A stretch of 7,021 nt of DNA from Acetobacteraceae bacterium (GTDB lineage Bacteria > Pseudomonadota > Alphaproteobacteria > Acetobacterales > Acetobacteraceae). This document shows, in pieces, positions 1 through 5,809 of the stretch (position 1 is its first letter; every line of letters begins with the position of its first letter). The notes beneath the pieces are model-generated. The model had not been told where the DNA came from and searched no databases. It saw nothing but the letters and a program-made list of their open reading frames with translations. Where the stretch lies: contig PLSZ01000221.1 of NCBI GenBank assembly GCA_003164305.1, positions 21,311 through 28,331 of the forward strand, in the 5' to 3' direction. The position numbers were made by a program, and so were the translations under genes.

Positions 1-25
1 GGTTCAAATCCCTCACCCGGCACCA
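1..25 (+). tRNA. 3' end of a tRNA gene (cut by the left edge), possibly tRNA-Leu
   Basis: Only the end of the gene is present. The T-loop TTCAAAT is at 3-9, flanked by GG (1-2) and the 3' T-stem strand CCCTC (10-14). The 3' acceptor strand ACCCGGC (15-21), discriminator A22 and an encoded CCA (23-25) follow. This spacing is exactly that of a tRNA. The acceptor 5' strand would be GCCGGGT, and with A73 this fits the GCCGG-type leucine tRNAs of proteobacteria, but the anticodon lies outside the window, so the isotype is a guess. Confidence 0.9.
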
Positions 26-55
26 TTTAAGCCCTGAACGGCACGCTCCGGCCGC

Positions 56-88
56 ACGCGGCGGGTCGCGAAAACTTCGCCGCCGCGT
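56..88 (+). terminator. Strong hairpin after the tRNA, possible terminator without a T-run
   Basis: ACGCGGCGG (56-64) pairs perfectly with CCGCCGCGT (80-88), giving a 9-bp GC-rich stem. Inside it CGAA (69-72) can pair with TTCG (76-79) around a 3-base loop, leaving a 4-base bulge (65-68). It lies 31 bases after the tRNA and just before the promoter of the small gene. There is no run of T after the stem, so an intrinsic terminator is only one reading; a transcript-end stabiliser is another. Confidence 0.4.
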
Positions 89-97
89 GAACGTCCC

Positions 98-122
98 GGA
101 ACCTTCGCGATTGCACGCCGTT
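98..122 (+). promoter_or_regulatory. EcfG-type general stress response promoter for the 85-aa gene
   Basis: GGAAC (98-102), a 16-base spacer (103-118) and CGTT (119-122) match exactly the GGAAC-N16/17-CGTT consensus known for alphaproteobacterial EcfG sigma factors. Transcription would start near 128-132, giving a leader of about 35 bases that contains the ribosome binding site at 149-155. The position relative to the downstream gene is ideal. Whether it is active is inferred, not seen. Confidence 0.75.
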
Positions 123-148
123 CCTTCGTTTGGTCGTCAGTATATCCT

Positions 149-155
149 GGAGGAG
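149..155 (+). promoter_or_regulatory. Ribosome binding site of the 85-aa gene
   Basis: GGAGGAG lies 8 bases before the ATG at 164. It is a near-perfect anti-16S match. It fixes the start, since the next in-frame ATG (170, codon 3) would be too far away, and it is strong evidence that this short reading frame is translated. Confidence 0.8.
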
Positions 156-163
156 CGGCGTCG

Positions 164-421
164 ATGAAAATGGACCGAATCCTGGCCCCAAATCCGGCAG
201 CCGAATGCTCGACGGCAACGCGATTTCCGGAGCGGGTCCCATCCTCGGAATGGGAGCAAGCGGTCTCGAGCGCGGCGAATTGCCTCAGCGAGGGTTGGAT
301 ACTCCCTGACACAAAATGCCATCCCGCGGTGGAAGCCGAATTGGCGGCGTTCTTATCAGCCTACGGAATGCTTCCCGACGCAATCGATCTGGCGGTGCTC
401 GCCCAAATGCGCGCCGCCTGA
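164..421 (+). CDS. Small uncharacterised protein, predicted general-stress regulon member
   Basis: I do not recognise a family for this 85-residue protein. It has an excellent ribosome binding site and an exact EcfG-type promoter upstream, so it is very likely real. No signal peptide or membrane segment is visible. The N-terminal third is polar and rich in Pro, Ala and Ser. The C-terminal half (about residues 53-85) looks helical and amphipathic, with AVEAELAAFLSAY and DAIDLAVLAQMRAA as likely helices. Three cysteines (15, 40, 52) are scattered with no metal-site spacing. It does not resemble NepR, the small anti-sigma partner of this regulon. It is the only gene between the tRNA and the convergent glgA, so it is probably monocistronic. 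A small stress-induced cytoplasmic or adaptor protein is a guess; no biochemical role can be assigned. Confidence 0.75.
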   Translation: MKMDRILAPNPAAECSTATRFPERVPSSEWEQAVSSAANCLSEGWILPDTKCHPAVEAELAAFLSAYGMLPDAIDLAVLAQMRAA

Positions 422-443
422 AAAGCGCCGGCTGTCGCGGCGC
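421..443 (-). terminator. Intrinsic terminator of glgA
   Basis: Read on the - strand, GCGCCG (443-438), a 7-base loop and CGGCGC (430-425) form a perfect 6-bp GC stem followed at once by TTTT (424-421). It lies 64 bases after the glgA stop and abuts the stop codon of the convergent 85-aa gene, whose last base (421) it shares. The T-run is short, so termination may be partial. On the + strand the stem has no T-run after it, so it favours glgA transcription. Confidence 0.5.
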
Positions 444-507
444 CTGGTCGAAGGGGCGTTTGGCTGACGGTCGCGCCGCGGCAGCGATGTCCTGCGAAAC
501 CTCGCTT

Positions 508-2025
508 TCAGGCCGCCATCGTATCCGGCGCCTCGCGGGTGATAATCGCCCTGCCGGGCCGCCGCGCGACAGGTTCTGGCCGCCGTGCCGCTCGAACCGG
601 GCCGATCAGGTTGCCGTAAAGCCCGCGATAGTGCGCCGCCGCCTCCGACCAGGAGAAATTGCGCGCCATCGCGGCCTGGCGCATTTCCTCGAGCCGGTCT
701 TCCTCCGCGAATGCCTCGAACGCGCGGCCGCAGGCGTCCCATAGCGCGTCGTTGGAGAATTCGGAAAACAAGAACCCGGTTCGCCCGTCTTCGATCGTAT
801 CGGCCAACCCGCCAGTCGCATGCGCGATTGGTAGTGCACCGTAACGTTGTGCGTGCATCTGGGTCAGGCCGCATGGCTCATACCGCGAGGGCATCAGGCA
901 GAAGTCGCTGCCGCCCAGAATGCGATGCTCCATCGCCGCGTTGTAACCGATCAGGACACCGATGTTTTTACGGTTGCGGCGGCCCATGCGGCTGACCATC
1001 CGCTCCACATCCGGATCGCCCATGCCCAACAGCGCGATTTGGCCGCCGGACTCAACGATATGATCGGCGCTTTCCGCCACCAGATCCAAACCCTTCTGGT
1101 GCACGAGTCGAGAAACGACGCCAAATAATGGCCCCTCGGACGGCTCCAGGCACAGCACCTCCCGCACGCTGCTGGCCAGCGCCCGCTTGCCGTCCAGATT
1201 CGCCGCGTGGAAGTGGCGCGACAGGTTGGGATTGCTGGCGGGATCCCAGCTTTCGTCGATGCCGTTGGCGATGCCGGACAACTCGCCGCGCGACGACCTC
1301 GTCCGCATCAAACCGTGCAGACCGGCGCCGAACGCCTCTGTGGTGATTTCCCGCGCGTAGCCCGGGCTGACAGTTGTCACGTGATCGGAATAAAACAGCC
1401 CGGCCTTGAGAAATGAAATGGCGCCGTGAAATTCAACGCCGTCGATGCCAAACGCGTAATCCGGAATTCCGAGCATGTCGCGCTGCCCGGAGTCGCAAAG
1501 TCCCTGGTACCCGATGTTGTGCAGCGTCATCACGGTGGGAACGCCCGCGCCATCCCAATTTAAATATGCGGCGGTCAGCCCGCCCGGCCAGTCATTGGCG
1601 TGCACCAGGTCGGGAACCCAGCCAAGCCCGCCGCGGCCCTGAGCAATCTCCGCCGCCGCCAGCGAGAGCCGTCCAAACCGCAAATGGTTATCCGGCCAAT
1701 CGCCGCCCTCCGGCCGAGAATACGGCGAGCCAGGCCGGTCGAATAACTCCGCCGCGGCGATAAGATAAAGCGGCGTGCCCATGGGGGTAACAGTTTCGCC
1801 GATATGACAAGCGGCGATCCCGGCCCGGGCCGGCAATCGCCCTTTCCAAACGATCTGCTGTCCATGGCCACGCAACCGGTCGAGAACTTCGGGATAGGCG
1901 GGCATGATGACCCTGATATCAACCCCGGCTTTTTGCAGAGCGCGGGGCAGGTCGGCCGACACCTCTCCCAATCCGCCCGCTTTCGCCAGACCGGCATATT
2001 CACTTGTTACAAATAGCACCCGCAT
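508..2025 (-). CDS. glgA: Glycogen synthase (GT5, sugar-nucleotide glucosyltransferase)
   Basis: GlgA transfers glucose from ADP-glucose (in bacteria) to the non-reducing end of alpha-1,4-glucan in the cytoplasm. At 505 residues it is slightly longer than the E. coli enzyme (477). The GT5 N-terminal domain opens with the substrate loop KAGGLGEV (Lys15), followed by HANDW (142-146) and TLHNIGYQG (167-175; His169-Asn170 match E. coli His161-Asn162). The C-terminal Rossmann domain carries SRLVHQKGLDL (Arg306, Lys311 match Arg300, Lys305) and PSRYEPCGL with the catalytic-site Glu383 (E. coli Glu377). All key residues are present except that the E. coli Asp21 position is Glu21. Residues about 477-505 form an Arg/Pro-rich tail beyond the usual end. 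The start is fixed by GGAGGGG six bases upstream. It is divergent from glgE-treS and preceded by an exact EcfG-type promoter, suggesting stress induction of glucan synthesis. UDP- rather than ADP-glucose use cannot be excluded from sequence alone. Confidence 0.95.
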   Translation of the reverse strand: MRVLFVTSEYAGLAKAGGLGEVSADLPRALQKAGVDIRVIMPAYPEVLDRLRGHGQQIVWKGRLPARAGIAACHIGETVTPMGTPLYLIAAAELFDRPGSPYSRPEGGDWPDNHLRFGRLSLAAAEIAQGRGGLGWVPDLVHANDWPGGLTAAYLNWDGAGVPTVMTLHNIGYQGLCDSGQRDMLGIPDYAFGIDGVEFHGAISFLKAGLFYSDHVTTVSPGYAREITTEAFGAGLHGLMRTRSSRGELSGIANGIDESWDPASNPNLSRHFHAANLDGKRALASSVREVLCLEPSEGPLFGVVSRLVHQKGLDLVAESADHIVESGGQIALLGMGDPDVERMVSRMGRRNRKNIGVLIGYNAAMEHRILGGSDFCLMPSRYEPCGLTQMHAQRYGALPIAHATGGLADTIEDGRTGFLFSEFSNDALWDACGRAFEAFAEEDRLEEMRQAAMARNFSWSEAAAHYRGLYGNLIGPVRAARRPEPVARRPGRAIITREAPDTMAA

Positions 2026-2031
2026 CGCGCA

Positions 2032-2038
2032 CCCCTCC
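2032..2038 (-). promoter_or_regulatory. Ribosome binding site of glgA
   Basis: GGAGGGG on the - strand lies 6 bases before the ATG at 2025-2023 and decides the glgA start. The predicted EcfG transcript start (about 2039-2037) falls at its edge, so the stress transcript would have a very short leader of about a dozen bases. Confidence 0.75.
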
Positions 2039-2044
2039 GCGAAG

Positions 2045-2069
2045 AACGCCGATGCACTCTCCGAGTTCC
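2045..2069 (-). promoter_or_regulatory. EcfG-type general stress response promoter for glgA
   Basis: On the - strand GGAAC (2069-2065), a 16-base spacer (2064-2049) and CGTT (2048-2045) match exactly the consensus for EcfG sigma factors of alphaproteobacteria. The -10 element ends 19 bases before the glgA ATG. It is the second exact copy in the window with the same 16-base spacing. Function is inferred from position and consensus. Confidence 0.75.
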
Positions 2070-2089
2070 CTCATCCGACCGGTTTCGAT

Positions 2090-2308
2090 TTATCCCGCTT
2101 TCCCTGCCGCGGCCTTCACCATCGCTTCGTGATGCCGCGACGTGGAAAGAGTCTTCTTCGCGAGCGCCTTTAAGTCCGTATCGGTGCCTCGGCTGGCCTC
2201 TTCCTGGAACAGCGCGATCATCGCCTCATGATCGTTCGTTTGACCATTGAGGTAAGCTGAGCCGAACGCCTTGCCTGTTTCACCGCGCGAAGAGTTGATC
2301 GCGTCCAT
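2090..2308 (-). pseudogene. C-terminal remnant of a DUF4142 protein
   Basis: The 72-residue frame reads like the C-terminal half of DUF4142 proteins, which are usually about 140-190 residues, exported and ferritin-like helical. It has the family pattern of an AYLNGQ-type helix (residues 19-24), an H-A-loop helix with EEASRGTDTDLKALAKKTL (about 36-54) and a final HHEAMVKAA helix (59-67). The N-terminal half and any signal peptide are missing. The frame stays open upstream only to a stop at 2369-2371, and the extra residues (for example RHSCWAGRSIGG) do not look like the family. No good ribosome binding site precedes the ATG at 2308. I read it as a truncated relic. It points toward glgA and ends 21 bases before the glgA promoter. 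A translated short protein cannot be ruled out. Confidence 0.6.
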
Positions 2309-2315
2309 TGCTGAA

Positions 2316-2453
2316 TCACCGCCGATGGATCGACCTGCCCAACACGAATGTCGCCCCGGCTTCGGCTGCTATCCGCGCTTCTGTGCCTGACACTCCATAA
2401 GTGCGAACACCGCCCCTGGTTCCTCAAGGTGCGAGCCCGGGCATGACGTTCAT
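2316..2453 (-). pseudogene. Possible relic of the C-terminus of orotidine-5'-phosphate decarboxylase (weak)
   Basis: One - strand frame reads MNVMPGLAP, a TGA stop (2426-2424), then GTRGGVRTYGVSG and EARIAAEAGATFVLGRSI. Its order and spacing resemble the end of PyrF: VTPGIRP, about 30 residues, an Ala-Gly-Ala-rich helix, then (V)IGRP. Here 34 positions separate PG from GR, against 32 in E. coli. After GRSI the frame runs into a stop at 2318-2316, while the neighbouring frame continues into the DUF4142 remnant with GGDSAMDAIN, faintly like the PyrF sequence after GRP. The stop and frame break mean it cannot be functional. The resemblance is short and could be chance, as the GA-rich phosphate-loop pattern is common to many TIM barrels. 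Confidence 0.22.
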
Positions 2454-2527
2454 GTAATCTTCCTATCCGGCTCCGCAACGACCTTTTATCCACGTTCCCA
2501 CATTGAACATTTAACCAGAATTCCGAT

Positions 2528-2552
2528 GCAACAGATCGGGCCCGGCCCCGTT
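2528..2552 (+). promoter_or_regulatory. Near-match EcfG-type promoter in front of glgE
   Basis: GCAAC (2528-2532), 16 bases (2533-2548) and CGTT (2549-2552) differ from the EcfG consensus at one base of the -35 element (GGAAC to GCAAC). The spacing equals that of the two exact copies in this window. The transcript would begin near 2558-2561, right at the ATG at 2561. That implies either a leaderless glgE mRNA or a start codon further downstream. Support is weaker than for the exact copies. Confidence 0.4.
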
Positions 2553-2560
2553 AAAGTGGG

Positions 2561-5500
2561 ATGAGCCAGGCCGCGCACACCACCCTTCGTCGCACTGAAC
2601 CGGGGGCGACCCGGGACGCGCGACAGGCGCCGCGACACGGCCTGAGCCGCGTGTATATGGTGCAGCTGACACGGTCCTGTCAGGCGCCGCCTCGAAGATT
2701 GCTGGACTGGCTTACCGAGACCGGATTTGACACGCTGCTGCTGGCATTGCCGCGGTTTCTCGGTACCGCCGATGTCCCGGTGTTGCCGCCGATCGTCGAT
2801 GCGGCAGCGGCCGTCGGATTGAGGGTCCATCTCGATCTGACGCTCGATCTCGCGAGAGAAGGAACGGCCGTTGTACGGCGTTATCCTGAATGGTTTACCG
2901 CGATCACGCGGCGGGTAGCCGACCCGCGAGAGTCGCCCGGTCCGCCTGGCCTGCATGTCCTGGCTCTCCAGGACAGTGCCGCCGAACCGTTCTCCGAGTA
3001 CTGGGCCGCACAGCTCCATCGACTGAACCAGCAAGGCATCTCCGGTTTCCGGTGCAAGCCAAATGCAGCGGTCCCGTCAACCGTGTGGCGAGATCTGATC
3101 GCCTCCTGCCCGGACTTCGAGTTTTCGCTTTGGACCCCGGGTCTCGCCAACATCGCGGCGCTGCCCAGTGGTTGCTTTAAGTCAACCTACAGCAGTTTGG
3201 CATGGTGGGACTTCGGCGCGGGTTGGTTGCGCGAGGAATCCGCGCGTTTAACTCCGCTCGCGCCCGTGGCCAACACGGTCTCGCTGCCGGCAACGCAGGC
3301 GTCAGGTCAGACGGCGCGGCGCACCGCCCATCGTCTCTTGCGTGTCGCCGCCGCCAACGGCAACGGAATGTTGTTGCCAATGGGCTTCGAATTTGGTGTG
3401 CCGTCCGACCTCGCGTACCCCGCCTTTGGCGCGGATGATTGGCGGCGATTGCACGACAACGCGTTGCTCGACCTGACCGGCGATCTGCGGGACGCGAATG
3501 CCCGACTCGCTTCTCGTTCCGCGTCCGGTGCCGCGCTCAATATCCTCAGCGGCGAAGACGCGCCCGTCGCCGTGCTGTTCGAAGAGCCCGCGCAACTCAC
3601 CCTCGCCAATCGTTATCTGGAACGGTCAGCCGCATTCGACCCGGCCGGTGCTCTGCCCATGGTAGCTGGACATCTGGCTGGGTTCACCGACGCGACATCG
3701 GGCGAGCGGTTATCCGCGGAGCCGGTGCTGTTGGCGCCAGGCGAAGTGCGGGTCCTGACCGGCACTCCCGCTCGGTCCGTCGTGCCGTCGAGAGAGCGTG
3801 ATCCCGCCTCGGCCTGTCGCGCCACCGCCGCCGCGGCGCTGTCCCGTGTCACAATCGAATCAATCGAACCCGCTGTCGATGCCGGCCGCTTCCCGGTGAA
3901 GCGCGTTGCCGGCGAACGTGTATCCGTCACCGCCGATATCTTCGCCGACGGCCACGGCAAAATTTCCGCGGCCCTGCAATGGCGCGCGAAGGACGAGACC
4001 GAATGGCGAGAGACCGTCATGCGCCCATTGGGCAACGACCGCTGGCGCGCCGCCTTTTTGTTGGAGCGCGTGGGCCCTTACGTGTTCCGTATCGTTGCCT
4101 GGCCAGACCGTTTCGCCACATGGCGTGACGAGGTGACCAAAAAACACGCCGCCGGGCTCGACGTCACGTTGGAACTGGAAGAAGGACGGCTACTTATCGA
4201 GTCAATCGCCGAATATCCACCGGGCGTGCTGGATACGCCGCTATCGGCCTTCAAAAGCGGCGAGCCGGCCGATCGGATCACGTTGCTGACCGGAGACGCC
4301 GCCGCCGCTCGCGTCGCGCGGGCCGACAAGCGCCCAGGGATAAATCTCAGCGTGGAAATGCCTGTCTACGCGGACCGGCGGGCGGCGGAATTCGCCTCCT
4401 GGTATGAGCTATTTCCTCGCAATCAAAGCGGCGATCCATCGCGACACGGAACGTTCCGCGATGTCATCCAGCGCCTGCCGGCCATTCGCGGCATGGGCTT
4501 CGACGTACTTTACTTTCCCCCCATTCATCCGATCGGCCGCGCAAATCGCAAAGGCCGCGACAACACGATGACGCCCGCCGAGGACGATCCCGGCAGCCCC
4601 TACGCGATTGGCTCCGCCGAGGGAGGTCACGATGCGATCCTTCCGGCGCTTGGCTCGCTCGACGATTTTCGGGCGTTGCGCGACGCGGCGGCGGACCAGG
4701 GATTGGAACTCGCGCTCGATTTCGCCATCCAGTGCAGCCCGGACCATCCATGGCTGCGTGAGCATCCGGAATGGTTCGATTGGCGCCCCGATGGCGGCCT
4801 ACGCTACGCCGAAAATCCGCCGAAGAAATACGAAGACATCGTCAACGTCGACTTCTATCGGCCCGAAGCGATCCCAGGCTTGTGGTTGGCGTTGCGTGAC
4901 TCCGTCGCGTTTTGGGCCGCGGAGGGCGTGCGGACCTTTCGCGTTGATAATCCGCACACCAAGCCTTTCGCTTTCTGGGAATGGCTGATCGCCGACATTC
5001 GCGCGACCTGGCCCGACGCGTTGTTCCTGGCTGAGGCCTTCACCCGCCCAAAGGTGATGTACCGTCTCGCGAAGCTTGGATTTACCCAGTCTTACACTTA
5101 CTTTACATGGCGCAACGAAAAATCGGAGATCGAAGCATATCTGCGCGAACTCACCACCGGCGCGCCGGAAGGGGTAACTGAAGTCGCCGATCCGCGGCCG
5201 GTCAACGTCGCGGACTTCTTCCGTCCCAATTTTTTCGTCAATACACCGGACATCAACCCGGTGTTCCTTCAACGCGCCGGACGTGCCGGTTTCCTGATCC
5301 GCGCGGCGCTCGCGGCCACGCTGTCCGGCCTCTGGGGTATGCTGCAAGGCTTCGAGTTCTGCGAGGCCCAGTCGCTTCCCGGACGTGAGGAATACGCCCA
5401 CTCCGATAAGTACGAAATCCGCCCGAGGCCGGAGCGCGCACCAGGCGACATCATCGATGAGATCACACGCCTGAACGCGATCCGCCGCGCCAATCCCGCT

Positions 5501-5809
5501 TTGCAATCGCATCGCGGACTCGCCTTCCATCAGGCCGACAACAATCGCGTGCTTTGGTATCGCAAAGCGAACGTCGATCGGAGCAACGTCTTGTTGATCG
5601 CGGTGAGCCTCGATCCGTTCACGCCACAATCCGCCAACGTTGAAGTCCCGCTATGGGAATGGGGACTGCCCGATCGCGAGGCGCTGATCGTTGATGATCT
5701 TGTGGCCGGCGGGCGGGATGTCTGGGTGGGAAAATACCGCGTCGTCACGCTCGATCCGCGTGCACTTCCGTTCGCCATCTGGCGTGCCCGCCCGCGAGGA
5801 CTCGCCTGA
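2561..5809 (+). CDS. glgE: GlgE maltosyltransferase (GH13_3) with an N-terminal degenerate amylase-like half
   Basis: GlgE moves maltosyl units from alpha-maltose-1-phosphate onto alpha-1,4-glucan, the last step of the trehalose-to-glucan route. Residues about 430-1082 are a complete GlgE: an N-terminal beta domain (about 430-540), then the (beta/alpha)8 domain. The nucleophile is Asp796 in [10 protein letters not shown], the acid/base Glu825 in FLAEAFTRP and the third carboxylate Asp897 in [23 protein letters not shown] (943-956) and a C-terminal beta domain follow. Known GlgE proteins are about 660-700 residues; this one is 1,082. Residues about 30-400 form a second GH13-like unit plus an amylase-type C domain, with the catalytic positions replaced (Lys166 where the nucleophile should be). 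About 15 extra residues (866-880) precede FFRPNFF. The start at 2561 has no good ribosome binding site; GTG 2651 or ATG 2657 are alternatives just before the first domain. It is the first gene of an operon with treS. Confidence 0.93.
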   Translation: MSQAAHTTLRRTEPGATRDARQAPRHGLSRVYMVQLTRSCQAPPRRLLDWLTETGFDTLLLALPRFLGTADVPVLPPIVDAAAAVGLRVHLDLTLDLAREGTAVVRRYPEWFTAITRRVADPRESPGPPGLHVLALQDSAAEPFSEYWAAQLHRLNQQGISGFRCKPNAAVPSTVWRDLIASCPDFEFSLWTPGLANIAALPSGCFKSTYSSLAWWDFGAGWLREESARLTPLAPVANTVSLPATQASGQTARRTAHRLLRVAAANGNGMLLPMGFEFGVPSDLAYPAFGADDWRRLHDNALLDLTGDLRDANARLASRSASGAALNILSGEDAPVAVLFEEPAQLTLANRYLERSAAFDPAGALPMVAGHLAGFTDATSGERLSAEPVLLAPGEVRVLTGTPARSVVPSRERDPASACRATAAAALSRVTIESIEPAVDAGRFPVKRVAGERVSVTADIFADGHGKISAALQWRAKDETEWRETVMRPLGNDRWRAAFLLERVGPYVFRIVAWPDRFATWRDEVTKKHAAGLDVTLELEEGRLLIESIAEYPPGVLDTPLSAFKSGEPADRITLLTGDAAAARVARADKRPGINLSVEMPVYADRRAAEFASWYELFPRNQSGDPSRHGTFRDVIQRLPAIRGMGFDVLYFPPIHPIGRANRKGRDNTMTPAEDDPGSPYAIGSAEGGHDAILPALGSLDDFRALRDAAADQGLELALDFAIQCSPDHPWLREHPEWFDWRPDGGLRYAENPPKKYEDIVNVDFYRPEAIPGLWLALRDSVAFWAAEGVRTFRVDNPHTKPFAFWEWLIADIRATWPDALFLAEAFTRPKVMYRLAKLGFTQSYTYFTWRNEKSEIEAYLRELTTGAPEGVTEVADPRPVNVADFFRPNFFVNTPDINPVFLQRAGRAGFLIRAALAATLSGLWGMLQGFEFCEAQSLPGREEYAHSDKYEIRPRPERAPGDIIDEITRLNAIRRANPALQSHRGLAFHQADNNRVLWYRKANVDRSNVLLIAVSLDPFTPQSANVEVPLWEWGLPDREALIVDDLVAGGRDVWVGKYRVVTLDPRALPFAIWRARPRGLA
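5796..5800 (+). promoter_or_regulatory. Ribosome binding site of treS inside glgE
   Basis: GAGGA lies 8 bases before the ATG at 5809, within the last codons of glgE. It supports the start that overlaps the glgE stop in TGATG, and hence translational coupling of the two genes. Confidence 0.65.

Larger units (their letters stand above)
2309..2560. other. Gene-poor divergent interval between the relics and glgE
   Basis: This is the upstream half of the glgA-glgE divergent region. Apart from the weak PyrF-like scrap and the near-match promoter at 2528-2552, I see no intact gene. Reading frames here are short and their translations are Arg/Ser-rich, as expected for out-of-frame GC-rich DNA. The stretch 2480-2530 is noticeably more A/T-rich than its surroundings (for example TTTTATCC, TTGAACATTTAA), as expected for a regulatory region. 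No convincing sigma-70 promoter, operator palindrome or riboswitch was recognised. Confidence 0.5.

Noticed and set aside
356..874. 172-codon - strand frame across the glgA 3' end and the small gene
   Set aside because: An out-of-frame shadow of glgA with very high Arg content.
2202..2240. GGAAC...CGTT on the + strand inside the DUF4142 remnant as a third exact EcfG promoter
   Set aside because: The spacer is about 22 bases, far outside the 16-17 of the consensus, and no + strand gene follows closely.
2218..2493. 91-codon - strand frame overlapping the DUF4142 remnant
   Set aside because: Its end is the DUF4142 segment read out of frame, and the rest is Arg/Ser/His-rich with no family resemblance.
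2473..2499. GGAAC...CGTT on the - strand upstream of the relics
   Set aside because: The spacer is only about 13 bases, too short for an EcfG promoter.
2503..2531. Possible sigma-70 promoter (TTGAAC at 2503) for glgE
   Set aside because: No acceptable -10 element occurs 16-18 bases downstream; the sequence there is ATGCAA.
2434..2550. GC palindromes such as GCCCGGGC and GGGCCC near the glgE start as operators
   Set aside because: Short self-complementary GC runs are expected by chance at this base composition, and nothing ties them to a known regulator.
2486..3034. 182-codon - strand frame over the glgE start and the divergent region
   Set aside because: Arg/Ser/Gly-rich composition, no ribosome binding site, and it covers the N-terminal coding part of glgE in the opposite sense.
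4799..5629. 276-codon open frame on the - strand
   Set aside because: It lies antisense within the conserved catalytic part of glgE. Its translation has no recognisable family and is a GC-rich shadow frame.
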